The translations under genes were made by a program, and so were the position numbers. This document shows, piece by piece, positions 55,163-64,000 of a stretch of 64,000 nt of DNA; positions within the stretch are counted from its first letter, which is position 1; each line of letters starts with the position of its first letter. The notes beneath the pieces were generated by a model. That model was not told the DNA's origin and did not search any database. It saw only the letters and a program-made list of their open reading frames with translations. The stretch lies in the NCBI RefSeq assembly GCF_020360975.1, contig NW_025408668.1, positions 1,302,001 to 1,366,000 of the forward strand, in the 5' to 3' direction. This stretch comes from Hirsutella rhossiliensis. Its lineage: Eukaryota; Ascomycota; Sordariomycetes; Hypocreales; Ophiocordycipitaceae.

Positions 55163-57119
55163 TCAGAGACTGGCGTTTGACGCCCGGCTTGTTGATACGC
55201 CCGTTGCATCCGTGTGCCTGCCTCGTACGTATCGCCGTTTTCCTCGATGTGCCGCAGCCCTCGTTCCGTTGAAGTCATCGCGGCCGTTACCGTACCCGTC
55301 ATCGCCGCTGGTGCCGTTGAGGAGGAGGCAGTCGTATAGCCTCAGCCCGCTCATGCCGTTCAGCGATCTCGTGATGTGACGGATCCCGCCGCGTTGATCT
55401 TGACCGCCGTGACTCTTCGAGGTTGAGTGAGCCCTTGGGGCGGCCCTAGCCCTGATAACTTGTGGCTCGTATGGTGCCCGAGTAGGGCTTGTGCCCTGAG
55501 CGCTTGTATCGATCGGAATATACCAAAATGGGTCGAAGTCGTCGAGTGTAAGGGAGGTATTGGTGTTGATAGACTCGAAGATTCGATGGCAGCACGGTAG
55601 CCCTCGACTAGTAGCCCAATTACAAGGACATTGACCTGGCGGCGGTTTGGCCCGTTGACTTCGGGGGTCTAGAGGGATCTTGCGATGCTCATCTATTAGT
55701 AGCTTTAACGCATATGACGATACTCGCTCGCGGATCGGCATATACGGCGCCTGTAAGAGAACGTTGATATCTTGTGGAGGTTTCGATTCTCTATCGCTGT
55801 GATCTGAGCAGCCTGATGGCCCCAGAAGCGTTCGAATCGTTGGAAAACGGTCGTCAAATCGCCCGTACAGGACCAAAGGAACTTCTTCATATGAGAGTGA
55901 AGTCCTCGACGATCGAGGTCGTTGTACGCCCGAAGTGGCGATATTGATTAACGAAACAAGATACAAACTTCTCCTTCCAAGGCGTTAGCCACGTATTGCA
56001 ACAGTATTGTATAGCTGCAAGCGGGTGGCGGCCTGGTGTCTCAAATTGGCGTAAACGTTCGTTGAAGCTATTCACATCTTGTGACTTGACGATCTCGTTC
56101 CACTCTTGTAGAAACGCTTGGAATGCCGGGGCCCGTACGACTCGATTGCCGATTTTTGATGCCTTAGGGAAAATTGCTTGCATTTCGCAACGACATTCTG
56201 GTTAATATGCCACGTGCAGAGAAGGTTAGTACTGTTTTGAAGCTCGCGAAAGCTATCTAACGCCTTAAGCAACGCAGTATCTCGGTCCGTGACAGTGACC
56301 CTTGAAATGGGATCGACTCCTTCTCGCAAAGGACTAGCAGCAACGAGATAGCCCAATAGTAATGGGACTCGGTCTCGCCGTTCAAGAAGATAGAGGCAAT
56401 AGAGAACGTTTTGTTATCTCGAGTGGCCGCGCAGATATTCAATAACGGCATATTGAATCGGTTCGTCTTGTAGGTACAGTCGAGGACGAGGACATCGTGA
56501 TGCTGACGCCATCGATGGAAGGTAGCACGAGGCGCGAGAAATAGCCCAGTTAGCCGGCCCTGGGGATCACGACTATCTCGATGAAAGAAGTCGGACTTAT
56601 CTAGCCGGTCGTAGAGAAACTGAAGAGGCGTACGGCCAGCTAGTTCTTCCTGACGGTGCCTAGCCAAGGCGTTACTCACGTCTTGAGCCGTGATACCGGC
56701 TAAACGAGGATCGTCGTGAACCAGGTCACGAAGCTCGCCAGCAATATCGGTCGGCCGGGTATTGTTATTAAACTTCCGGATAATGTCGTCGCGATACTTC
56801 TGGATAACAAGCGCCCGGTACTTCGGAAAGACCATCGGGTCATCAACAAGGCGATGATTGTGAACATCGTGAAGATAAGAGATAGTCCAGTAACCGCGTT
56901 TTTCCTTCAACGAGAGGCGAAATTCACAGTCTGTTTTCTGGGTTGCTGTATTGAGGCGACGACGAGAGATATGAGCAGCTTTATCCTTCCGATTTTCGTA
57001 GGGGCCGGCCTTGATACAACGAACAAGTGCAGACTTGCGTTGGCCAGCGTTATCCCGCTTCGATGTTCGAATGTGTAGGCGTAGCCCTCAGCCTCAGCAA
57101 CGGTATCGGCGGCTTCCAT
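55163..57119 (-). pseudogene. MULE transposase, frameshifted
   Basis: The parts lie in order on the minus strand. An N-terminal FAR1-like segment (57119-56907) comes first. The DDE core follows with VLVLDCTYKTNRFNMPLLN (first Asp, about 56480), VTVTDRDTALLKAL (second Asp, about 56290) and a likely Glu in QAFLQEWNEI (about 56100). A SWIM-type zinc finger, CPCNWATSRGLPCCHRI, lies near 55600. The frame changes at about 56910, 56350-56260, 56180-56070 and 55960-55890. A tail frame runs on to the left terminal repeat. The catalytic triad survives, but no single frame does. Confidence 0.85.
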
Positions 57120-57330
57120 CGCGGCCTGGAAGGTCGGGAATAGTGTCTTCGTAAGCGACCCATGATTCGGGCTCGTAAGGGCAGAAAACGCGGTGCGAAT
57201 AGCTTCAGTTTTGATGGTATTGCTGATAGTTACGGTTACAGGATGTTGTTACGCAAGCATCACGAACTGGCCAGCTGGCCGGCCGGGAATGGGCGCACCA
57301 AAATTAGCGGCATCGGCACTGCGCCTGACC

Positions 57331-57396
57331 CAGCCACAGTTGATCCACTTTTTGGTGTACAGTTAATAAAAGGAGGTGTATAGATAATTGGGCCCC
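57331..57396. repeat. MULE right terminal inverted repeat
   Basis: This is the inverted, slightly diverged copy of 54784-54850. It ends in TTGGGCCCC. Confidence 0.85.
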
Positions 57397-57493
57397 AATA
57401 ATATTGAAGTGGAAGTCACGTGTTTCAATTCAATCAATTCAATATCACCTGCACATTGAGAGCTTCAATCCACGCCTCCGCCTCGAACGTTGA

Positions 57494-57507
57494 CCACGCG
57501 TTGAAGC
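57494..57507. repeat. 14-bp direct repeat, left copy
   Basis: CCACGCGTTGAAGC recurs exactly at 58297-58310 and flanks the 789-bp insertion. Confidence 0.85.
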
Positions 57508-58296
57508 GTGTGTGTGTGTGTGTGTATTTTCCGTCCAGCGGCCGTAAGGCCGCTCAGGTCCCGGTGGGGCACAGGACGTGCTGAGCTAGGCTATCGAGAA
57601 AATCCTGCCACAGTAGGCCTCACCCAGCGCTTCTTGCAAGGCCTCGCAAGGGCGAGCTGTCGGGCTCAATCCCCGGAGACGGCTTTCCTACCCCCTCCAC
57701 CGGTAGGTTGTCGCTAAGCCCGTCAATACAAGTGTCCGTGGCTATCCTCTGCAGCCAGCCTTCCCGAAGTCCATCCAGCATTTCATCGGCTCTAAGGCGC
57801 TCAGTGTCGGAGCCTGGTGCCCGTCAGCGGGTCGTCCAGGCGCGTGGCGATTGCCACAATGGTCAACCCTTGGTTTTGTCCGGTCAGAATTCTCTCGCTC
57901 TCTCGCTAACGCTGCTGTCGCAGTCCATGCTTCGGTAACCAGGCGATGGAAATAGCGCAGGAGCGGCGGCAGGAAAACCTCGAAGGAATCAGAGGCTGTC
58001 GTGCAGCTTGCCTTCAGGAGAAAACCTGCGCAACCAGCCACCGTTGTTTAGAAGGGCGGGCCTTCCAATACCCACAGCTCCTTGGTTCCGAAGGAAGCTG
58101 TGAGGTCCGTGTGGACGTGTTGTCGAGACCGGCTTTGCAGAGGAATATGAACTCTCCTAATGTCTTCCTCTGTGCTGTTAGGGCCACGATGGACCCGGGC
58201 AGCAAAAGCGCGGTCGGGTGGCCTGCAAATCCGGCCCCCTGCTAGCGAGCCGCTAACAGCTCTGACGGGGGAAGAATTTTTACAGGGGAGAGTTGC
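57508..58296 (-). mobile_element. Candidate truncated LINE insertion (789 bp)
   Basis: The segment is bounded by an exact 14-bp duplication. It starts on the plus strand with a (GT)n run (57508-57526). On the minus strand this would be a 3' (AC)n tail. A long target duplication plus a simple tail is the mark of target-primed reverse transcription by non-LTR elements. Open frames inside have no domain I can name, so the class is inferred. Confidence 0.55.
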
Positions 58297-58310
58297 CCAC
58301 GCGTTGAAGC
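58297..58310. repeat. 14-bp direct repeat, right copy
   Basis: Exact copy of 57494-57507. Confidence 0.85.
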
Positions 58311-58570
58311 CGTTGAAGCAGGAGGTGATCTAGGGTAGCATCTACACTTAGGTACCTAATCGAGTCGCGTCTGACGCGCGTGATTCGCGTGATCACCCTC
58401 AAGGTTAGCCTTAGTTACCGTATTGAGTGTTGTAGTACTTCCATTCCATACTGTTTTCAGATGTAACGAATGTATAAGTACCTGGGCGATTGAACGCGTT
58501 TGGGCTGAAGTTCCCGAGTCGCGTCGCAGAGAAACCTTCCCAAACGAATGCATCCCCTTCCTGCGGCCAA

Positions 58571-60890
58571 ATGGAAACCGACGTTCCTACTAAGCCCCAG
58601 CGTGCTTCAGACGGAGGCTCATCCAGCAAGTCGTTTGTTAACATGGATGCTTTGCAAGACGAATGGAGCATCTTCCCATGGAACCATTTTCCAGGTTATA
58701 CGATTTCCGAGCGTGCTGGCAGGCAGACTTCGTGGGTCTGGCAGCATGGTTTCGACATTCAACCTAGCGATTCTCCCACGAAAAGAAAATGGGTTTGCAA
58801 GCCCTGCCTCAAGAAGCCGAAGCAAAAAACATCAGACTTCTCTGCCGCTGGCACTCAGAACATCGAGAATCATCTGTTCAAAGAGCACAGGCTTGTCGAT
58901 CTGTCCGGGAAGAGGGGCGCCCGCTCTTGGGAAAGGAACCAGGACAAGACCCCGTCAAAGAATATTGTGGAGATGTTGAACCTCAATGCTTCAGACCCCA
59001 AAGAGCAAGGTATCGCGAACGCCCTCATCCAGCGCTTCGATAAGGACCATTTTCAGAGACTTCTTCTCGAGTGGGTGGTCGACGCCAACGTCTCCTTTCG
59101 CCAGCCCGAGCACTGTCGCCTCCGACATATTTTCGAATACCTGAATCCATCGGTCGCAGTGACGAATGCCCACATCTCGCACGATACCGTTCGAAAGCGA
59201 ATTGTTGACCTTTATACCCGATACAAGACGTGCGTAATCGACAATCTAAAGAGCACCCGGCCAAATTCACATTGCGTTCGACGGCTGGCGTTCCAGGAAT
59301 CGGCACGCTTTATACGGGATTATATGTTTTACATCGACAAGGATGGAGTTCCATCAAAGCTTGTCCTAGGCATGCCGGAGCTGAAGATCTCACACTCGGG
59401 AGAAAACATTGCAGCCCAGATCCTCGAGATCCTAGAGAGCTATGAGATCCTCGACAAGGTGGGCTATATTACACTGGACAACGCTGGCAATATGGATACG
59501 GCGACAGAGGAGATTGCAGAGGCACTGGGCTTTGATCCGAAGAAGCGGAGGGTGCGATGCTTCGGCCACGTGCTCAACTTGGTGGTCAAGGCGCTATTAT
59601 TTGGACACAAGGCCGACGCGTTTGAGGCAGAGATTAACGGGAGCCTGTTCTTGACGCGGTCCAGCATGAAATCTGGCGAAAGAAAGGCCCAGTCGGAAAG
59701 CTCCACAACCTAGTAAATTGGATCCATCAGTCCGATAAGCTGACGTACCGGCTTCGTGCGCTTCAGGAAGAGTCCTTTTCACAGTCGGACGACCCCAAGG
59801 TTCGAGCGAAGAACCCTGTGGACGTTGTCCTTGATAACCTTACTCGTTGGCTTTCGACTCTTTATATGATACGGCGCGGCCTTGAGTTGCGGCCTTTCTT
59901 GGAAGACCTGACTGAGAAGGTCACGCTTGAGTTCAGGAAAAAATGCCGCAATGGGATGAGAAGGGCAAAGAGATGCCTTTGTCTCTCCGCGAGGAGAGTC
60001 TTCTCAGCGATAAAGACTGGAAGGTCATTGGGTTGATGGATAGGGTGCTTGTTGACTTCGAAGAAGCACTCCGAATGCTAGAAGGTGACGCCCAGAGCCG
60101 AGTTCGAAAAGGAGGCCGCATTGAAGCATACGGAAATATGTGGACGTTGCCTCAACCTACGAATTCCTGATGGACAGACTAGAGGTGGAAAGCAGTAGCG
60201 GAGAAGTTCCCGATCCAGAGCACCTCAAGGCTAACATTAATCTGGGCTGGGATAAGTTGAACGACTACTATACGAAGCTTGACGAGACGCCAGCATACTA
60301 TGCTTCTGCTATTTTAAATCCGGTTTCGCGTTGGGGTTATTTCGAGAATACATGGACTGACAAAGCACAGCTCCTGGCTACAGGAGGCAAAAGGAATGGT
60401 GAGAAACCTGTGGGAGGAGGAGTACAAATCGCTGCCGATCCCTCCGATGCCTGACGAAGAGCGTCCGTACAAGCGACTGAAGGCAATGAGCGCGCTTGAG
60501 AGACACCGAGCCCAGAGGACTTCGTCGCTGCCCAACGAATCTTCCTCTTTGGAAAGTTCACTGAATCCGGACCATGATGAATATGACCGCTGGCTGTCGA
60601 GTGCTGACGCTGAGAATGATCCTCTCGTCACCAACCCATTTCAGTATTGGTGGCAGAGGCGGAAAGACTACCCACGGTTGTCGCGGATGGCTCTCGACTT
60701 GCTCTCGATCCCTCCCATGTCCGCAGAGTGCGAGCGTCTCTTTAGTACCACTGGGCAAATGGTGTCACCGCTACGGACTCGATTGGAAGCCAGCACGATA
60801 GGGATTACGCAAACGTTACGGTCGTGGGTACGGAATGGCCTAATCGACGCCGTGGATACGTTGGTTGACGTGTCAGGAGAATGCGAATAG
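58571..60890 (+). pseudogene. hAT transposase of element 2, frameshifted
   Basis: A long intact 5' frame (58571-59713) starts at ATG METDVPTKPQ. It contains a BED zinc finger (KWVCKPC, with ENHLFKEH) and the core segments KVGYITLDNAGNMDTAT and VRCFGHVLNLVVKALLFG. Later pieces follow in other frames: NLTRWLSTLYMIRRGLELRP (about 59835), SDKDWKVIGLMDRVLVDFEE (about 60010), and a C-terminal dimerisation domain with FQYWWQRRKDYPRLSRMALD and SIPPMSAECERLFSTTGQ (about 60640-60760). At least four frame breaks occur after 59700. It is the best preserved transposase in the window. Confidence 0.87.
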
Positions 60891-61262
60891 CATTATATGG
60901 AGTCTAGGGATGATACTGGACATGCTGCCGGCTAGGGCCCTCGGCGACCCCATGGGCCGTACGTGGTTCAACGTCTTCAATTCAACTCCATCGCCCCCAT
61001 CTGAAGGCAGGTGGTTCAACTCAACGGGACCAATGATGAATAAGCTGTCAACGCAACTCAATAATGAGGCCAAATTGATGGAATTGAATTGATCGCCACC
61101 CTGCGTCACATATTGTCTACCAACTACCCCTCCTCAATAGATCACCGTCCGCGACGTGACTATTGATTTCGATAGTTCTAAACCGCACTTGTCGCTTTCA
61201 AACCTCACCAAAACACCCTGCAACCAAATTCTCACCTAAACCACCACACCGTCAACAACCCA

Positions 61263-61772
61263 ATGGCTACCGCTGCCCCCACACCCGTCGATCGAGTGCC
61301 CCCTGCCCCTCCTCAACGCCAGCAATACCAATGAAACGTTCCGAAATGCCTTTGTTGCTAACCCAGCCGGTCTCATGAAAGAAGTCTTCTCGTATGCAAT
61401 GCCGCATACAGTATGCAAGCGGTAATCGATTCACTACGTGCCTCGACCACGACGACAATAAGGGACATGGAGGACCTCCAAACCCGCCTAGAAAACACGC
61501 TCATTTCTAAAAGTGATGGAGACGCAACGATCGCCCGTCTTATGGCAGAAAATGAAGCATACCTAAAGATCATTCAGTCAAAGGGAGCTTCACACCGCAC
61601 ACCAGAACACCCTGATCCTGAGGCCTTCACCGGAGAGGACCCCACGCTTCTGCCGAATTTCCTCCAGCACCTCGAGTTGAAGCTCGAAATGAATAAAGAT
61701 TGGTGGAACTCGGAACCTCAACGTATGGGATATGTCGTCTCATGCCTTAAAGGCAAAGCACATGACCAAGTC
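61263..61772 (+). pseudogene. Ty3/Gypsy-type gag relic, interrupted
   Basis: The reading frame starts at ATG 61263 (MATAAPTPVDR) but shifts twice. The last segment, from about 61413, reads HPDPEAFTGEDPTLLPNFLQ and MGYVVSCLKGKAHDQV. This is the typical retrotransposon Gag pattern of a DPEPF-type start, a leucine-rich middle and a KGKA end. It is cut off at 61772 by hAT element 3. I see no protease, RT or integrase nearby. Confidence 0.7.
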
Positions 61773-62321
61773 CAGTGTTGCTAATAATATAAACAATACG
61801 TATATTGGCAATATGGACCCCTCGCAATATTATTGTATTGTCAAGAGGTGCGTATTGTATTGCGCAATATGGCATTGGTCCATATTGTATTGTATTGCCA
61901 GTGACCAAATATATTGCCAGTAAAACAATATCAACCGTCGTTGCTGAAATATCGTCACCCTGAAAATCCTGTATCCCAAACCATGACTTCAAGCACTCCA
62001 ATGCCTGAATTACATCACTCCAAGTCGATTTCGACGGTCTGTGATGGTTATTTTTGCCCCAGAGAAGAGTCTTTCGGGCTCAGCAGACATTGCGGGAATT
62101 GACAGTATATCCACCGCCATTTTGCTCAGGTATGGGTAGTTCTTTTGCTGTGTTTCCTCCAGCCACCATGCGAGGGCGCTTGTGAACCCATAAACCCGTT
62201 CAGACTTACAATATCGCTCGTACTCGTCTGTGATAAGTGCTGGTTGTAGGTGCTTGTTTCTCCAATTCAAGAACTCGTTCGTGGTCGTCAACGGAACCTC
62301 AGATAGAGAAGGCGGCTCCAC
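61773..62321 (-). mobile_element. hAT DNA transposon 3, one end plus 3' coding part
   Basis: The terminus at 61773 reads CAGTGTTGCTAATAATAT and is preceded by ACCAAGTC, a possible 8-bp target site. The subterminal zone to ~61925 is full of CAATAT/ATATTG and GGACC/GGTCC inverted motifs. Transposase sequence on the minus strand ends near 61960. The other terminus was not found; a 20-bp tandem repeat begins at 62324. Confidence 0.65.
61960..62321 (-). pseudogene. hAT C-terminal dimerisation fragment (element 3)
   Basis: The minus-strand frame reads ALAWWLEETQQKNYPYLSKM, then DILSIPAMSAEPERLFSGAK and DRRNRLG. This is the usual end of hAT transposases. After a stop at 62010 the next frame continues as ALECLKSWFGIQDF, so there is a frameshift near the 3' end. 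The catalytic part is missing. Confidence 0.8.
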
Positions 62322-62323
62322 AG

Positions 62324-62363
62324 GTTTATTCAGCCCGAAGGGCGTTTATTCAGCCCGAAGGGC
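62324..62363. repeat. 20-bp tandem duplication
   Basis: GTTTATTCAGCCCGAAGGGC is present twice in a row, directly next to the point where hAT 3 coding homology stops. Confidence 0.85.
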
Positions 62364-62889
62364 GTTCTATACAGTCAGAAAGAGAGGCATAAAACCTCTT
62401 CTCATTGGCTAATTGGCCTCCCCTGTACTCAACTCGTGCGGGGAGTGGTCGGTTGGCAACGCCACCAAATGAAGGCCATGCCGCAAACCCCTGAGCGTTG
62501 ACTAGGTAAGGGATTTTCCGATGATCTGCCGGATCTGGTGATTCGCCGGATTTTGGGCTCATTGCATTCCAGCAAAGAACTGAGAATAACTTCACGAATA
62601 CTATTTGAATTGTTCTAAAATCTTATAAGAGCAGTTAATAATGCTCAAAGATGCCACTCAATTTTTTTGAAGTCATCCAGCCATCGAGGTCGTCTTCTGT
62701 TACTCTCCGATCGCGCAAGTCCCCGAAATGCACCCATTGCCTCCCGATCACTATCAACAGCTAAAGAGGGCCTTTGAGGACAGGATATGTCGTTTGAAGT
62801 TATCATTGCCTTATTATTTGCGTTATTATATAGTGTGTTTGGTACCTGCAATGCTATGGCCCGCTCTGGTGTGAACGGAAGAGTGACAA
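62364..62889. other. Unassigned repeat-like DNA
   Basis: This holds copy B of the 44-bp repeat (62508-62551) and a minus-strand frame (62851-62645) ending RRRPRWLDDFKKIEWHL. That frame may be transposon-derived, but I could not assign it. Confidence 0.35.
62508..62551. repeat. Diverged repeat, copy B
   Basis: Partner of 51041-51084, with 34 of 44 positions identical by eye. Most differences are transitions. Confidence 0.55.
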
Positions 62890-64000
62890 TTTTTGCAGCG
62901 TGAACATCCTGACTCTCTCGCGACCCTCAGAAGCCACCCGTCGCTCATTCTGCATTTTCTGTGGCTTTTCCACTTTCAAAATCTTCAGCTCTTGTTAATA
63001 ATGCCAATTTATCTCCTTATTTTGCTTCACGGCCTCCGTCATCCGTCGTTTTCTCCCAATTTCCGCCTCTCATTGCTTCCTCTTCTCTAGAGCGAGAGCT
63101 TTTGCTCCGCTGCCTTCTGCTGTCGCTGAAGCTTTCGGGCCTCCTTCTTCAGAGCCTCCTCTTTCTTTTGAGTCCTTTCACTGTCATTTTTTGGCGAGCT
63201 TGAGCCACAATTTTAGAGCTAAACACCTCGTCTGCACTAGAATCTGTACAGCAGAAGAGATCATCTTTTGAAGCCTTACCGGTCTGCCTGCGCTGGTTCT
63301 TGTGACTACTTGTTCTCTGCATACTTTAACTCTCATATCAAGCACTTAAAACTCATATTGAGGGCTCCCGAGGGTGCTGCTCAGCCTTCGGCTGTTGCGG
63401 CCAGCATCAACAGAGGACTTCTCGACTACTTCCTGAAATGCGTTCCAAAACACAGTCTAGATCTTCGATTTCAGCAATCCAATGAACCTTTTGATTTGTC
63501 TGTGTACTGGATAAGATCATGCGTATACGCTGTTGAGAGAGGCTGAATAACGATACATCAAGGGTTGCAGCCGATGAATGGATTGAGGGGAAACACCACA
63601 ACGATCACTCGGTGCCGGTCACACCACTCCATAAATTCGATACTAAAATGGTTAAGTGGCCATCGGGAACCAAAGGCGATAAGCACAACCGTTTCGAGCT
63701 TTCACCCTGGTAAACCGGTCGAACGTACCGGTGAGCTGCTCATTTCCAATATTGTGATTCGTCCACCTCGTTTTTGACGTGTTAAAAATATTTATTGACG
63801 ACTTGATTCACGTTTCACGAACCAAAAGTCCAGAGTTTGTGCTGGCTTGTCTTGGTGGATGAGAAATGGGGGCAGCGATGCCATCTCTTGACTGACGCAC
63901 ATCTTGAACGTAAGGGAGGATGGGTTGCCATTTTTTAATACGCCGAGCAATTTTGCCTTGTTTTCTTATAATAAGAGGAATACCCTGTTCGTTCAAATGC
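62890..64000 (-). pseudogene. Fot1/pogo-like transposase relic, 3' part
   Basis: On the minus strand, EFMEWCDRHRVIVVVFP (about 63640-63590) is followed in another frame by HSSAATLDVSLFSLS (about 63580). This matches the segment of Fot1/pogo (Tc1/mariner superfamily) DDE transposases that precedes LDV and the third acidic residue. A Lys/Glu-rich coiled tail, QKKEEALKKEARKLQRQQ (about 63160-63110), also fits the C terminus of such proteins. The copy has stops and shifts. Its N-terminal part lies beyond the window, and I did not see terminal repeats. Confidence 0.65.

Larger units (their letters stand above)
54784..57396 (-). mobile_element. Mutator-like element (MULE), 2613 bp
   Basis: Long terminal inverted repeats bound the element: 54784 to about 54850 on the left and 57331-57396 on the right. 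They match over ~66 bp with scattered mismatches. Shared parts include ATTAACTGTACACC and AAAAAGTGGAT, and an outer GGCCCAA. The transposase on the minus strand is broken. I do not see a clean 9-bp target duplication. Confidence 0.88.
57397..61103 (+). mobile_element. hAT DNA transposon 2, right end intact, left end lost
   Basis: The right terminus, read inward, is CAGGGTGGCGATCAATTC. It shares the first eight bases with hAT 1. The subterminal zones on both sides hold GTTGAA/TTCAAC and CAATTCAATT motifs. The expected left CAGGGTGG end is absent; the MULE abuts where it should be. A 789-bp insertion interrupts the left subterminal zone (57508-58296). Confidence 0.75.

Noticed and set aside
54784..64000. 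Starship-type giant element
   Set aside because: No tyrosine recombinase (DUF3435) or typical cargo was seen. The cluster is explained by separate hAT, MULE, LINE-like, Gypsy and Fot1 pieces.
1..64000. CRISPR array, bacterial operons or ribosome binding sites
   Set aside because: The DNA is fungal nuclear; tandem repeats present are microsatellites or short arrays without spacers.

Overview
The window is nuclear DNA of a filamentous ascomycete. The genes are GC-rich and widely spaced on both strands. Their introns are short (54-139 nt) with GT/AG ends. The gene set fits a Pezizomycotina genome: a Ssp1-like CaMKK, ALG2, a Cdc11/Nud1-type SIN scaffold, a TBC Rab-GAP, an MFS sugar porter, a 2EXR protein and a fungal P450. 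The style looks like Sordariomycetes, probably Hypocreales; this is inference, as there is no rRNA or other marker.

Region 1 (1-44 kb) is mostly housekeeping. In order: a 2EXR-domain protein (+), a cytochrome P450 with a CYP7/CYP8-like I-helix (-), a small EthD-domain protein (-), a 6.9-kb stretch with no convincing gene, a CaMKK-type kinase (+, two exons), ALG2 mannosyltransferase (-, three exons), a peroxisomal enoyl-CoA isomerase/hydratase (+, two exons), a TBC GTPase-activating protein (-), a leucine-rich septation-network scaffold (-), a large disordered conserved protein carrying repeated SPW/NPW motifs (+), and a nine-exon MFS sugar transporter (-). A hAT transposon with a perfect 17-bp terminal inverted repeat and an 8-bp target duplication sits between the last two. 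Its transposase frame is broken.

Region 2 (44-54.5 kb) is a sparse accessory stretch, lower in GC and rich in simple repeats. It holds a small secreted protein with a Pro-Ala tail, a lone class I terpene synthase, a degenerate protein-kinase-like gene and an unrecognised Gly/Ser-linker protein.

Region 3 (54.8-64 kb) is a nested transposon graveyard. It contains a MULE with ~66-bp terminal repeats. Next is a second hAT whose left part holds a 789-bp insertion flanked by a 14-bp duplication, probably a 5'-truncated LINE. A Ty3-like gag relic follows, split by a third hAT. The last element is a decayed Fot1/pogo transposase running off the end.

The core genes do not form one pathway or cluster. 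The P450, EthD protein and terpene synthase are too far apart and too unlike in context to call a biosynthetic cluster. I did not find a clearly new multi-gene system. The strongest structural discoveries are the exact ends of the transposons and their order of nesting.
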